From assembly GCF_000576595.1 (NCBI RefSeq), contig NZ_AWSA01000002.1, forward strand, positions 101,124 to 165,123: 64,000 bases of DNA, in the 5' to 3' direction. The position numbers and the translations under genes are program-made. The notes below the pieces were generated by a model, which searched no databases, was not told the DNA's origin, and saw only the letters and a program-made list of their open reading frames with translations. This DNA comes from Intrasporangium oryzae NRRL B-24470. Lineage in GTDB: Bacteria; Actinomycetota; Actinomycetes; Actinomycetales; Dermatophilaceae. Below, in pieces: positions 25,933 to 34,556 of the stretch. How positions within the stretch are numbered: the first letter of the stretch is position 1; every line of letters starts with the position of its first letter.

Positions 25933-27327
25933 ATGTCGGTCCTTGCCAGCACCCCGCGCACGACCGCCTGTGGCGGGGCCGCCGCGCCGGTCCTTCGCAC
26001 CCGTGCCTTCCACGTCGTCCCCCACCGCGAGAGCCTGCCGCCGGTCGTCGGCGCCGGGCTGCTCGCGCCTACCGTGAGCGGACCGGTCCCCTACGCGAAC
26101 CTCGACCACGCCGCCTCCACCCCGGCGCTCGAGTCGGTCAAGGCCGCCGTCGACCGGGCCCTCGAGACCTACGCCTCGGTGCACCGCGGCGCCGGCCACG
26201 CGTCGCGCCTCACGAGCGGGTGGTACGAGCAGGCCCGCGCCGAGGTCGCCGACTTCGTCGGGGCCCGCGAGGACGACACCGTCATCTTCACCCGCAGCAC
26301 GACCGACTCGTGGAACCTGCTCTCCAAGGCGCTCCCGAGCCGCACGGCGGTCTTCGTCTTCGGGACCGAGCACCACTCCACGCTCCTGCCGTGGGGGCGC
26401 GGGCGCACCGTGAGGCTGCCCGTCCCCCAGACGATCGAGGACGCGCTCTCCCTCCTCGACGAGACGCTCGCCGAGAGCCCCACCCGCCACCGCCTCGTCG
26501 TCGTCGCCGCCGCCTCGAACGTCACGGGCGAGATCTGGCCGGTCGAGCGCTTCGCCCGTGTCGCCCACGAGCACGGCGCCCGGCTCGCCGTCGACGCCGC
26601 CCAGCTCTCCGCCCACCGCCCGATCGACCTCGCCGGGTGGGGCGCCGACTACGTCGCGTTCTCCGGGCACAAGACCTACGCACCGTTCGGCGCCGGCGTG
26701 CTCGCCGGCCGCAGCGACTGGCTCGACGCCGGGACCCCCTACCTCTTCGGTGGCGGGGCGACCACGTCCGTCACCGACGACGCGACGACGTGGGCGACCG
26801 GCGCGGCCCGCCACGAGGGAGGCAGCCCCAACGTCATCGGCGCCATCGCCATCGCCGCCGCGGCATGCGCGATCCGCACCCACCGCGAGGCCATCGAGAC
26901 GCACGAGGCAGCGCTGCTCCGGGCCCTGCGCGAGGGGCTCGAGGAGATCCCCGGCGTCGAGACCCTCTCGATCTTCGGCGACGACCACGACCGCGTCGGT
27001 GTCGTCGCGTTCACCGTCGACGGATGGGAGTCCTCGCTCGTCTCGCAGGTCCTCTCGGTCGAGCACGGGATCGGGGTGCGCGACGGCAAGTTCTGCGCCC
27101 ACGTCCTCGTCGACGAGCTGCTCGCCGACCCGTGGGGCGAGCGGGCTGCCACCGCAGTCCGGGCCAGCATCGGCCTCGGCACGACGGCGGAGGCCGTGGA
27201 CCGCCTTGTCCGGGGTGTCCGCCGTCTCGTCGAGGAGGGCACCACGGCCACCTGGACCAAGAGCGCCCGCGGCTGGGCGGTCGAGGGGGCGGACCCGCGC
27301 GACGTCGAGGTCACGCGCCCCTGGTGA
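25933..27327 (+). CDS. Class V aminotransferase, cysteine desulfurase (SufS)-like
   Basis: PLP enzyme of about 464 residues. The Schiff-base Lys is in FSGHKTYAPFG; the NLDHAASTPA start, TRSTTDSWNLL and DAAQLSAHRPIDL segments match class V aminotransferases. The motif VRDGKFCAH corresponds to the catalytic-Cys loop RxGxxCA of SufS-type desulfurases. ATG 25933 is preceded by CAGGAG. A SAM-IV riboswitch in its leader indicates repression at high SAM, so the enzyme probably serves sulfur assimilation or turnover rather than housekeeping Fe-S assembly; no suf genes are nearby. Substrate is not determined by sequence. Confidence 0.85.
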   Translation: MSVLASTPRTTACGGAAAPVLRTRAFHVVPHRESLPPVVGAGLLAPTVSGPVPYANLDHAASTPALESVKAAVDRALETYASVHRGAGHASRLTSGWYEQARAEVADFVGAREDDTVIFTRSTTDSWNLLSKALPSRTAVFVFGTEHHSTLLPWGRGRTVRLPVPQTIEDALSLLDETLAESPTRHRLVVVAAASNVTGEIWPVERFARVAHEHGARLAVDAAQLSAHRPIDLAGWGADYVAFSGHKTYAPFGAGVLAGRSDWLDAGTPYLFGGGATTSVTDDATTWATGAARHEGGSPNVIGAIAIAAAACAIRTHREAIETHEAALLRALREGLEEIPGVETLSIFGDDHDRVGVVAFTVDGWESSLVSQVLSVEHGIGVRDGKFCAHVLVDELLADPWGERAATAVRASIGLGTTAEAVDRLVRGVRRLVEEGTTATWTKSARGWAVEGADPRDVEVTRPW

Positions 27328-27349
27328 CGCGGCCCAGCGGCATACGGCG

Positions 27350-28309
27350 TCAGCCCTTCGGGACGGCGTAGGCCGCCCACACGACGGCGTGGTCGGCCCC
27401 GTGGATCGCCACCTGTCCCGCGTCGACGAGCGTGAGGCCCCGGCTGAGGACGTGGTCGAGCTGGACGTAGGGGCCGATCCGGCGCCCGACGAACGGCCAC
27501 GTACGGACCCAGCCCTGCCCCGCCGCCCGCTGCGCGTCGACCATCCCGTCGGCCACCGACCGGAAGCCGGGGTGTCCGAAACCGGCGTTGAAGTCACCGG
27601 CGAGGACGATGGGCTCGGACCCGGTCTGCCGGTCCTTCCACGCCTCGAGGTCCCGGAGGCCGGACCGCCACTCGTCGGTGTCACCGGGAAGGGGCGCCAG
27701 GGGATGGGCGGCCTTGACGCGGACCTCCGAACCAGCCACCCGGACCGTCACCTCCGGCTCGAGGCTCGTCGAACCCGTGACCGGCTGCTCGCCCGCGCCC
27801 GCCACGGCCGTCATGGGGTAGCGCGAGTAGACGATCGTCCCGGTGAAGCTCTTCGCGCGCGGCTCACCGGCCTCGGACGTGAAGTACTTCTCGCCGCCGA
27901 CCTCGACGAAGCGGTCGACGAACTCCGGGGTCACCTCGGTCAGGACCAGCACGTCGACTCCGTGGTAGCGCACGGCATCCATGAGCTGCTGTGCATCCGC
28001 CCCGCCGTAGAGCAGGTTGGCCGACATGACGGTGAGGTCGCGCTCCACCTTCGGCGAGGTGTGCGAGAAGAACTGCGGCACAGCGAGACTCGCCGCCACC
28101 CCCAGCGCGACCACCACCGGGACGGCCATCCACCACCGCCTCAGCACCAGCGTGAGCACCAGCAGCAGGAGCAGCCCGATCGCGACGAACGGACCGGCCG
28201 TCTGGAGAACGACGACCGGCTGGACGGTGACGTCGAGGTAGCGCAGCCCCCCGACCGCGGCCAGCGCGACGAGGACGACGGCGAGCCCGACGTCGATCCG
28301 ACGGCGCAC
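27350..28309 (-). CDS. Membrane-anchored endonuclease/exonuclease/phosphatase family protein
   Basis: 319 residues: three hydrophobic segments in the first ~85, then an EEP-fold domain. EEP catalytic motifs are visible: MSANLLYGG (Asn), LTEVTP (metal-binding Glu), LAGDFNAGF, and LDHVLSRGL with ADHAVVWA at the end. Proteins of this shape are probable extracytoplasmic phosphodiesterases; substrate unknown. It begins 3 nt after the rnj stop, so it is co-transcribed with rnj. The octamer GGCATACG lies in its 22-nt gap to the convergent SufS-like gene. Confidence 0.82.
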   Translation of the reverse strand: MRRRIDVGLAVVLVALAAVGGLRYLDVTVQPVVVLQTAGPFVAIGLLLLLVLTLVLRRWWMAVPVVVALGVAASLAVPQFFSHTSPKVERDLTVMSANLLYGGADAQQLMDAVRYHGVDVLVLTEVTPEFVDRFVEVGGEKYFTSEAGEPRAKSFTGTIVYSRYPMTAVAGAGEQPVTGSTSLEPEVTVRVAGSEVRVKAAHPLAPLPGDTDEWRSGLRDLEAWKDRQTGSEPIVLAGDFNAGFGHPGFRSVADGMVDAQRAAGQGWVRTWPFVGRRIGPYVQLDHVLSRGLTLVDAGQVAIHGADHAVVWAAYAVPKG

Positions 28310-28312
28310 GCG

Positions 28313-29998
28313 TCAGGCCTGGAGGACGACCGGGATGATCATCGGCCGCCGGCGGATCTTGCCGCCGACCCACGACCCGACGGCCCGGCGGATGACCTGC
28401 TGGAGCTGGTGGTCGTCGCGCACCCCGTTGGCCACGGCCTCCTCGACGGCCCGCTCGACCTTGGGGATCACCTGCTGGAAGACCTCCTCGTCCTCCACGA
28501 ACCCCCTGGCCGTGATCTCGGGGCCGGACGCGATCTTGCCGGTGGCGGCGTCGAGCACGACGATGCACGTGATGAAGCCCTCGTCGCGCAGGATCCGGCG
28601 GTCCTTGAGCAGTGCCTCGTCGGTGCCGCCGATGTTGCTGCCGTCGACGTAGGTGTAGCCGCACTCGACGTAGCCGGCGATCGCCGCCTTGCCCGCGACG
28701 AGGTCGACGACGACGCCGTCCTCGGCGAGGACCACGTTGGCCTCGGGCACGCCCGTCTGGATCGCGAGCTGGGCGTTGGCGTACATGTGCCGCCACTCCC
28801 CGTGGACCGGAAGGACGTTGCGGGGCTTGACGATGTTGTAGCAGTAGAGCAGCTCACCGGCGCTCGCGTGGCCGGAGACGTGCACCTTCGCGTTGCCCTT
28901 GTGCACGACGGTCGCGCCGAGGCGCATGAGCCCGTTGATGACGCGGTAGACGGCGTTCTCGTTGCCGGGGATGAGGCTGCTCGCGAGCAGGACCGTGTCA
29001 CCGGGGCCGACGTCGATGCGGTGGTCGCGGTTGGCCATCCGCGACAGGGCCGCCATCGGCTCACCCTGGGAGCCGGTGCAGATGAGGACGACCTCGTCGT
29101 CGCGCAACGAGTCGATCCGCTTGATGTCGACGAGGATGCCGTCGGGCACGTGGAGGTAGCCGAGCTCGGCCGCGATCCCCATGTTGCGGACCATCGAGCG
29201 CCCGACCATGGCGACCTTGCGACCGGCCTTCTCGGCGGCGTCGAGAACCTGCTGGACGCGGTGGACGTGGCTGCTGAAGCAGGCGACGATGATGCGCCGC
29301 TCGGCATGCCGGAAGACCTTGTCGATGGCCGGCGCGATCTCGAGCTCGGGCGTCGTGAAGCCGGGCACGTCGGCGTTGGTCGAGTCGGTGAGGAAGAGGT
29401 CGACCCCCTCCTCACCGAGCCGCGCGAAGGCCCGCAGGTCGGTCAGGCGGCCATCGAGCGGCAGCTGGTCCATCTTGAAGTCGCCGGTGTGGAGCAGCGT
29501 GCCGGCCTCGGTGCGGACGAACACGGCAAGGGCGTCGGGGATGGAGTGGTTGACCGCGACGAACTCGAGGTCGAAGACCCCGAGGCGCTCGCGCTGGCCC
29601 TCCCGCACGGCCATGCTGAACGGCCGGATCCGGTGCTCCTTGAGCTTGGCCTCGACGAGCGCGAGGGTGAGCGTCGAGCCGATGAGCGGGATGTCGCCCT
29701 TGAGCCGGAGCAGGTAGGGCACGGCACCGATGTGGTCCTCGTGGCCATGCGTGAGGACGATCGCCTCGATGTCGTCGAGCCGGTCCTCGATGTAGGAGAA
29801 GTCCGGGAGGATGAGGTCGACGCCGGGATGGTGGTCCTCGGGGAAGAGCACGCCGCAGTCGATGACGAGCAGGCGGCCCTTCGTCTCGAGGACGGCCATG
29901 TTGCGGCCGACCTCGCCGAGCCCCCCGAGCGCGACGACCCGCAGGCCGTTGTCGGGGAGTGCGGGCGGTGCGGTCAGCTCGGGGTGAGGGTGGCTCAC
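28313..29998 (-). CDS. rnj: Ribonuclease J
   Basis: 561-residue beta-CASP metallo-beta-lactamase RNase with endonucleolytic and 5'-exonucleolytic activity in RNA decay and rRNA processing. The metal motif HGHEDH occupies residues 84-89. Further signatures: HTGDFKMDQ, DSTNADVPG, CFSSHVHR in the beta-CASP part, and a C-terminal domain starting after HVSGHAS. Start codon GTG at 29996-29998, 10 nt after dapA; dapA-rnj is a conserved actinobacterial pair. Confidence 0.95.
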   Translation of the reverse strand: MSHPHPELTAPPALPDNGLRVVALGGLGEVGRNMAVLETKGRLLVIDCGVLFPEDHHPGVDLILPDFSYIEDRLDDIEAIVLTHGHEDHIGAVPYLLRLKGDIPLIGSTLTLALVEAKLKEHRIRPFSMAVREGQRERLGVFDLEFVAVNHSIPDALAVFVRTEAGTLLHTGDFKMDQLPLDGRLTDLRAFARLGEEGVDLFLTDSTNADVPGFTTPELEIAPAIDKVFRHAERRIIVACFSSHVHRVQQVLDAAEKAGRKVAMVGRSMVRNMGIAAELGYLHVPDGILVDIKRIDSLRDDEVVLICTGSQGEPMAALSRMANRDHRIDVGPGDTVLLASSLIPGNENAVYRVINGLMRLGATVVHKGNAKVHVSGHASAGELLYCYNIVKPRNVLPVHGEWRHMYANAQLAIQTGVPEANVVLAEDGVVVDLVAGKAAIAGYVECGYTYVDGSNIGGTDEALLKDRRILRDEGFITCIVVLDAATGKIASGPEITARGFVEDEEVFQQVIPKVERAVEEAVANGVRDDHQLQQVIRRAVGSWVGGKIRRRPMIIPVVLQA

Positions 29999-30008
29999 GG
30001 GTGTCCTG

Positions 30009-30911
30009 TCATTCGGGGATGCTGTCGGTGGAGGTGGGGGCGAGCACGCCCCGGAGCAGCGCGGTCTGCTCGGAGTCGGCCTCGACGAGGGGCAGTCGCA
30101 CCGTCGGCGTGGAGATGACGCCCTGGAGGGCGAGGCCGGCCTTGGCCATGATCGCGCCCTGCGTGACGTTCATGACGGCGTTGACCAGCGGTGTCAGGCG
30201 ACGGTGGACGGCCCGTGCGTCGTCCCAGCGGCCCTCGAGCACCGCGTCGGCCATCTCGCGGTATGCCGCTGGGGCCACCTGCGAGGTCACGCCGACGAAG
30301 CCGACCGCGCCGTTGACGAAATGGGCGAGGTTGAGCGCGTCGTCGCCGGAGTACCAGTCGAGACCGGTCGCCTGCATGATCTCGCTCGCGAACCACAGGT
30401 CGCCGCGGGCGTCCTTGACGGCCGCGATGCGCTCGTTGTCGGCGATCCGGAGATAGGTCTCGCGGGCGATGGCCGTGCCGGTGCGGCCGGGGATGTCGTA
30501 GACCATGACGGGCAGGTCGCTCGCGTCGGCCAGGGCCGTGAAGTGGGCCACGAGCCCGGCCTGCGGCGGCTTGTTGTAGTAGGGCGTGACGGCGAGGACC
30601 GCGTCGGCCCCGGCCTTCTGGGCGAGGCGGACGGACTCGATGCTCTTGGCCGTGTCGTTGCTCCCCGCGCCCGCGATGATGACGGCACGGTCACCGACGG
30701 CGTCGATGACGGCCCGGAGCAGCTCGTCCTTCTCGGCGGCCGAGGTCGTCGGCGACTCCCCCGTCGTCCCGGACACGACGAGTCCGTCGTGTCCCTGGTC
30801 GACGAGATGGGTGGCGAGGCGCTGGGCCTCGTCGAGGTCGAGCGAACCGTCGGCCCGCATGGGCGTGACCATCGCGGAGAGAACACGTCCGAGCGCGGGA
30901 GCGGCAGCCAT
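30009..30911 (-). CDS. dapA: 4-hydroxy-tetrahydrodipicolinate synthase DapA
   Basis: Class I aldolase of lysine/diaminopimelate synthesis that condenses pyruvate and aspartate semialdehyde, 300 residues. The Schiff-base Lys is in AVKDARGD, Tyr in PYYNKPPQAG, and the GTTGESPTTSAAEK and GAGSNDTAKSIE motifs are intact. ATG 30911 (MAAAPALGRV) is chosen because TAACCT lies 7 nt upstream and no Shine-Dalgarno is present. It heads a dapA-rnj-EEP unit. dapB lies 11 kb away, beyond the thyA-folA and paa regions. Confidence 0.95.
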   Translation of the reverse strand: MAAAPALGRVLSAMVTPMRADGSLDLDEAQRLATHLVDQGHDGLVVSGTTGESPTTSAAEKDELLRAVIDAVGDRAVIIAGAGSNDTAKSIESVRLAQKAGADAVLAVTPYYNKPPQAGLVAHFTALADASDLPVMVYDIPGRTGTAIARETYLRIADNERIAAVKDARGDLWFASEIMQATGLDWYSGDDALNLAHFVNGAVGFVGVTSQVAPAAYREMADAVLEGRWDDARAVHRRLTPLVNAVMNVTQGAIMAKAGLALQGVISTPTVRLPLVEADSEQTALLRGVLAPTSTDSIPE

Positions 30912-30918
30912 GGGGCCA

Positions 30919-30924
30919 AGGTTA
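30919..30924 (-). promoter_or_regulatory. -10 of a predicted leaderless promoter for dapA
   Basis: TAACCT on the minus strand, 7 nt before ATG 30911. Confidence 0.5.
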
Positions 30925-31040
30925 GCGCCCGGGACGGCGGCCGCGACGCGGCCATCCACGCAGACCTGCGCGAGCACCGCGATGCCGTGACGAGCGGGAG
31001 GACACCGGACCGGCACCGGCGTGAGCGGGCCGGAGCACCA

Positions 31041-31082
31041 TGCGAGGCACTACTCGCTCGGGGGTCCGAGTAGTGCCTCGCA
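31041..31082. terminator. Hairpin downstream of folA
   Basis: A perfect 16-bp stem (31041-31056 with 31067-31082) and a 10-nt loop lie 75 nt after the folA stop and upstream of dapA. It probably ends the thyA-folA transcript. The rest of the 246-nt gap holds nothing else I recognise. Confidence 0.6.
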
Positions 31083-31157
31083 CCTACTCCATCGGGCCAC
31101 CTCGGCCGCCGTTACAGACCCGGCGGAGAAACTTTGCGGTACCGCCGGGCGACCGCC

Positions 31158-31625
31158 TCAGGAGCGGCGTTCGTAGGTCACCCAGGCGAAGCCCTCGCCC
31201 GGGACGCGATCGACCTCGACCCACGCCGACGGATCGATCGGCGGGAAGGTGACCGAGCCCTCCGGGGACTGGTCGACCTCCGTGACGAGGAGGCGAGCGG
31301 CATACGGCATGGCCTCGCGGTAGACCTCACCCCCGCCCACGACGAACACCTCGTCGGGGCCGGCGAGGAAGAGTGCGTCGGGCAGCGAGTGCGCGGTCTC
31401 GACCCCGGCGTGCGACCAGTCGTGCTGGCGCGTGATGACGATCGAGCGGCGGCCCGGCAGGGCCCGCCCGATCGAGTCGAACGTGCGCCGGCCCATGATC
31501 ATGGCGTGCCCCATCGTCCGGGCCTTGAAGTAGGCGAGGTCCTCCGGCAGGTGCCAGGGCATCCGCTCGCCGTCACCGATCACGCCGTTGCGGCCCATCG
31601 CGACGATCATCGTCACGTTCGTCAT
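31158..31625 (-). CDS. folA: Dihydrofolate reductase
   Basis: NADPH-dependent reductase of about 155 residues that regenerates tetrahydrofolate. Family motifs are ordinary: IVAMGRNGVIGDGERMPWHL at the N-terminus, MIMGRRTFDSIGRALPGRRS, and VFVVGGGEVYREAMP. ATG 31625 follows GGGAGG at 8 nt. A longer frame continues upstream through thyA but is antisense-like there. The gap to thyA is 35 nt, so the two folate genes form one operon. Confidence 0.95.
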   Translation of the reverse strand: MTNVTMIVAMGRNGVIGDGERMPWHLPEDLAYFKARTMGHAMIMGRRTFDSIGRALPGRRSIVITRQHDWSHAGVETAHSLPDALFLAGPDEVFVVGGGEVYREAMPYAARLLVTEVDQSPEGSVTFPPIDPSAWVEVDRVPGEGFAWVTYERRS

Positions 31626-31660
31626 GGACCCAGCCTCCCAGATGCGTGGGCGCGTGGTGC

Positions 31661-32473
31661 TCAGACGGAGATCGGGGCCTTGATCGACGGGTGCGCGACG
31701 TAGCCGACGAGCTCGAAGTCGTCGAGGTCGAAGTCGTCGATCGAGCGCTTGCCCGGCGTGATCCGCATCGTCGGGAGCGGGTGCGGCTCCCGCGAGAGCT
31801 GCAGCCTCGCCTGGTCGAGATGGTTGAGGTAGAGGTGCGCGTCGCCGAGCGTGTGGACGAACTCCCCCGGCTCGAGGTCGGTCAGCTGGGCGATCATCTG
31901 GGTGAGCAGGGCGTACGAGGCGATGTTGAACGGCACGCCGAGGAAGATGTCGGCACTGCGCTGGTAGAGCTGGCACGAGAGCCTGCGGCGACCGTCCGCA
32001 CCGGGCGGCGAGACGTAGAACTGGAACATGGTGTGGCACGGCGGCAGGGCCATCGTGTCGACGTCGGCGACGTTCCAGGCCGAGACGACGAGGCGCCGCG
32101 AGTCGGGGTTGGTCCGGATCTGGTCGATGACCTTGGCGATCTGGTCGACCCGTCGCCCGTCGGGCGTCGGCCACGACCGCCACTGGTAGCCGTAGATCGG
32201 GCCAAGATCGCCGTCGGCGTCGGCCCACTCGTCCCAGATCGTGATGCCGCGCTCGTTGAGCCAGCGCACGTTGGTGTCGCCGCGGAGGAACCACAGCAGC
32301 TCGCCGATGATCGAGCGCAGGTGCAGCCGCTTCGTCGTGACGACGGGGAAGCCGTCGGCGAGGTCGAAGCGCATCTGGTGGCCGAAGACGCTCAGCGTGC
32401 CGGTCCCGGTCCGGTCGGACTTCTCCTGCCCGTGGGTCAGGACGTGGTCGAGGAGGTCGAGATACTGCCGCAC
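31661..32473 (-). CDS. thyA: Thymidylate synthase ThyA
   Basis: 270-residue folate-dependent enzyme that makes dTMP from dUMP. Signatures: [39 protein letters not shown] with the catalytic Cys, and [19 protein letters not shown]. Start is GTG 32473; TAGGTT lies 6 nt upstream and no Shine-Dalgarno is seen, so the mRNA is probably leaderless. A five-copy octamer repeat covers the -35 region. Confidence 0.97.
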   Translation of the reverse strand: MRQYLDLLDHVLTHGQEKSDRTGTGTLSVFGHQMRFDLADGFPVVTTKRLHLRSIIGELLWFLRGDTNVRWLNERGITIWDEWADADGDLGPIYGYQWRSWPTPDGRRVDQIAKVIDQIRTNPDSRRLVVSAWNVADVDTMALPPCHTMFQFYVSPPGADGRRRLSCQLYQRSADIFLGVPFNIASYALLTQMIAQLTDLEPGEFVHTLGDAHLYLNHLDQARLQLSREPHPLPTMRITPGKRSIDDFDLDDFELVGYVAHPSIKAPISV

Positions 32474-32479
32474 CCCGGC

Positions 32480-32485
32480 AACCTA
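32480..32485 (-). promoter_or_regulatory. -10 of a predicted leaderless promoter for thyA
   Basis: TAGGTT on the minus strand, 6 nt before GTG 32473. The region where the -35 should lie falls inside the 32497-32536 tandem repeat. Confidence 0.5.
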
Positions 32486-32496
32486 ACACCGGCGAC

Positions 32497-32536
32497 CGAC
32501 GGCCCGACGGCCCGACGGCCCGACGGCCCGACGGCT
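32497..32536. repeat. Five-copy 8-bp tandem repeat upstream of thyA
   Basis: Unit CGACGGCC, five copies in register (the last ends in T). It starts 24 bp before the thyA start codon and overlaps the expected -35 zone. Confidence 0.9.
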
Positions 32537-32627
32537 CGTCCGTCCGGGGTGAGGCGGCGGGCCGAGTGGCGCTGCTTGCATGAGGACGTCGGCTGCACGA
32601 ACCATCCCTGGCGAAGGAGAGGCAACG

Positions 32628-34187
32628 ATGACTCGGACCGACTCGACCCCTGGTCCACGAGGCGTGCCCGGGGGTGGCGCCCCGACCGCGTCCCGCGCGG
32701 GCGGGGTGCTCGCGGCAACGTGCCTGTCCACCCTGGTGGTCAACGCCAACACGTCGGCGGTGACCATCCTGCTCCCGGCGATCAGCGCCGACACCGGCAC
32801 CGATGTGACCACGCTCCAGTGGGCGGTGACGGGCTACTCGCTCGTCGGCGCCGCGTGCATCATCACCTCGGGCTCCCTGGGCGACGTCTTCGGGCGCAAG
32901 CGCGTGTTCCAGCTCGGCCTGCTGCTCTTCGTGGCGTCCTGCATCCTCATCGCCCTGTCGACCTCCGGTGCCGGCGTGATCGTCGGCCGCCTGATCCAGG
33001 GCGCCGCCGGGTCGACCATCCTCGCCTGTGGCCTCAGCCTGCTCTCGGTCGCCAACGAGGGCGAGGCGCAGCTGCGGGCCGTGTCCCTGTGGGGTGCGGC
33101 GGCGGCCGTGGGCGCGGCGGCAGGCCCCCTGCTCGGTGGCGTGCTCGTCGAGCTGACCGGGTGGCAGGGGCTCTTCTGGATCGATGCCGGCGTCGCCGTC
33201 GTGTGCATGGTCATGACGTACGCAACGGTGGCCGAGTCGCGTGACCCCAACCGCTCCCACTCGATCGACTACGCGGGAACCGTGCTCATCGCCCTCACCC
33301 TCGCCCCCCTCATCCTGGCGATGAGCAGGGGCAGCGCGTGGGGCTGGGCCTCGGTGGCCACCCTCGGGTGCCTGGCACTCTCCGTCGCCTCGGCGTTCGC
33401 GTTCGTGGCGGTGGAGCGGCGCGTGTCGGTGCCGCTCCTCGACCTGGCGCTGCTGCGCAACCGGGTCCTCGTGGGCTCCACGATCGCGATCCTCATCGGC
33501 GCGGGCACCATCAACGCGCTGATGTACCTCGTGAGCCTCTACTTCCAGAACCCGGACGCGCTCGGCTTCAGCCCGCTGCAGGCGGGGCTCGCCACGCTCC
33601 CCGCCACCGCCGGCCTCGTCGCCATCGCGCCGTTCGTGCCGAAGCTGGCGGCGCGCATCGGCGGCCGCCAGCTCGTCGCCGTCGGCTTCCTGCTGAGCGG
33701 CGCGGGCTTCGCCCTCGTCGGTCTCGTCGACCCGGACTGGCGCTACGGCCGGTTCCTCCTTCCGCTCGTCGCCGTGGCGGTCGGGATGGGCCTGTCCAAC
33801 GGTCCGGCCTCGTCCGCGTCCACGGCCTGCGTCCCGGAGAACCAGGTCGGGTCAGCCTCCGGCGTCTCCAACATGGCGCGCTATGTCGGGGCCTCCGTGG
33901 CCACCGCGCTGGCGGCCACGATCTACGGCACGGTCATCGCCGACCGGACTGCCCAGGGCCTGCCCGCCTCCGACGCGATGGCGTCGGGCCTCGGGGCTGC
34001 GTCGTGGGTCATGGCGGGCATCAGCTTCGCGGGCTTCCTCGCCGCCTTCCTCATGGGGCGGCGCTACCGCGAGGCACAGGGCACCCTGGGCGATGCCGCC
34101 GCCGCGGCAGCGGCCCATACGCACACCCTGCCCACCACTGCCTCGGGCACGGTCACCGGGACCGCGACCGAGACCTCACCCGTGTGA
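32628..34187 (+). CDS. MFS transporter, DHA2 family drug exporter type
   Basis: 519-residue proton antiporter with about 14 membrane helices. DHA2 signs: motif A GSLGDVFGRKRV between helices 2 and 3, the LQWAVTGYSLVGAA segment, and motif C-like GAAAGPLLGGVL in helix 5. ATG 32628 follows GAAGGAGAGG. Short Ala/His/Thr-rich C-terminal tail. The substrate cannot be inferred. It stands alone, divergent from thyA, and ends at a long hairpin shared with the next minus-strand gene. Confidence 0.88.
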   Translation: MTRTDSTPGPRGVPGGGAPTASRAGGVLAATCLSTLVVNANTSAVTILLPAISADTGTDVTTLQWAVTGYSLVGAACIITSGSLGDVFGRKRVFQLGLLLFVASCILIALSTSGAGVIVGRLIQGAAGSTILACGLSLLSVANEGEAQLRAVSLWGAAAAVGAAAGPLLGGVLVELTGWQGLFWIDAGVAVVCMVMTYATVAESRDPNRSHSIDYAGTVLIALTLAPLILAMSRGSAWGWASVATLGCLALSVASAFAFVAVERRVSVPLLDLALLRNRVLVGSTIAILIGAGTINALMYLVSLYFQNPDALGFSPLQAGLATLPATAGLVAIAPFVPKLAARIGGRQLVAVGFLLSGAGFALVGLVDPDWRYGRFLLPLVAVAVGMGLSNGPASSASTACVPENQVGSASGVSNMARYVGASVATALAATIYGTVIADRTAQGLPASDAMASGLGAASWVMAGISFAGFLAAFLMGRRYREAQGTLGDAAAAAAAHTHTLPTTASGTVTGTATETSPV

Positions 34188-34220
34188 CGGCGTGCGACCG
34201 GGCGTGCGGGAGTCGAGAAC

Positions 34221-34275
34221 CGGCGCTCGGCCGAGCGATCAGTGGTGCCCAACGATCAGTGGTGGCCGAGCGCCG
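34221..34275. terminator. Long-loop hairpin between MFS and small membrane protein genes
   Basis: Perfect 12-bp arms (34221-34232 with 34264-34275) around a 31-nt loop that contains two copies of CGATCAGTGGTG. The right arm lies inside the end of the minus-strand gene. The position suits a bidirectional terminator. Confidence 0.5.
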
Positions 34276-34447
34276 CGAAGACCTCGTAGACCATGAACGC
34301 GGGCCAGAAGAGCCCCTTGAAGACCGCCAGGACGTACTCCCAGAAGACGTCCGCCTGCTGCCAGAAGTACACCAGCGCACCGAAGATGCCGAGACCGTAG
34401 ATCGCGCCACCACCGGCGGCGCCCGCGTTGCTGCCGCTGTTGCTCAT
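34256..34447 (-). CDS. Small hypothetical membrane protein
   Basis: 63 residues: Gly/Ala/Asn-rich start, one hydrophobic segment (AIYGLGIFGALVYFWQQA), an amphipathic stretch and a second hydrophobic segment (VFKGLFWPAFMVYEVFAAL). AAGGGGAAG precedes ATG 34447 at a good distance, which supports expression. The shape is that of small inner-membrane proteins seen across Actinobacteria; I assign no function. It stands alone between the MFS gene and the paa region. Confidence 0.75.
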   Translation of the reverse strand: MSNSGSNAGAAGGGAIYGLGIFGALVYFWQQADVFWEYVLAVFKGLFWPAFMVYEVFAALGHH

Positions 34448-34556
34448 CCGCTTCCCCTTGCCTAGACCCTCAGTGTGGCGGTGTCCCGACGGCGCGAGGA
34501 GGGACTTTCGCCCCGCGTTTCGCGCGCGTGCCAGCCGGAGCCGGAACCCGACGAGA

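Noticed and set aside
26558..30118. Plus-strand frame of ~1190 codons over the EEP, rnj and dapA region
   Set aside because: Antisense to three clear genes and without any family motif.
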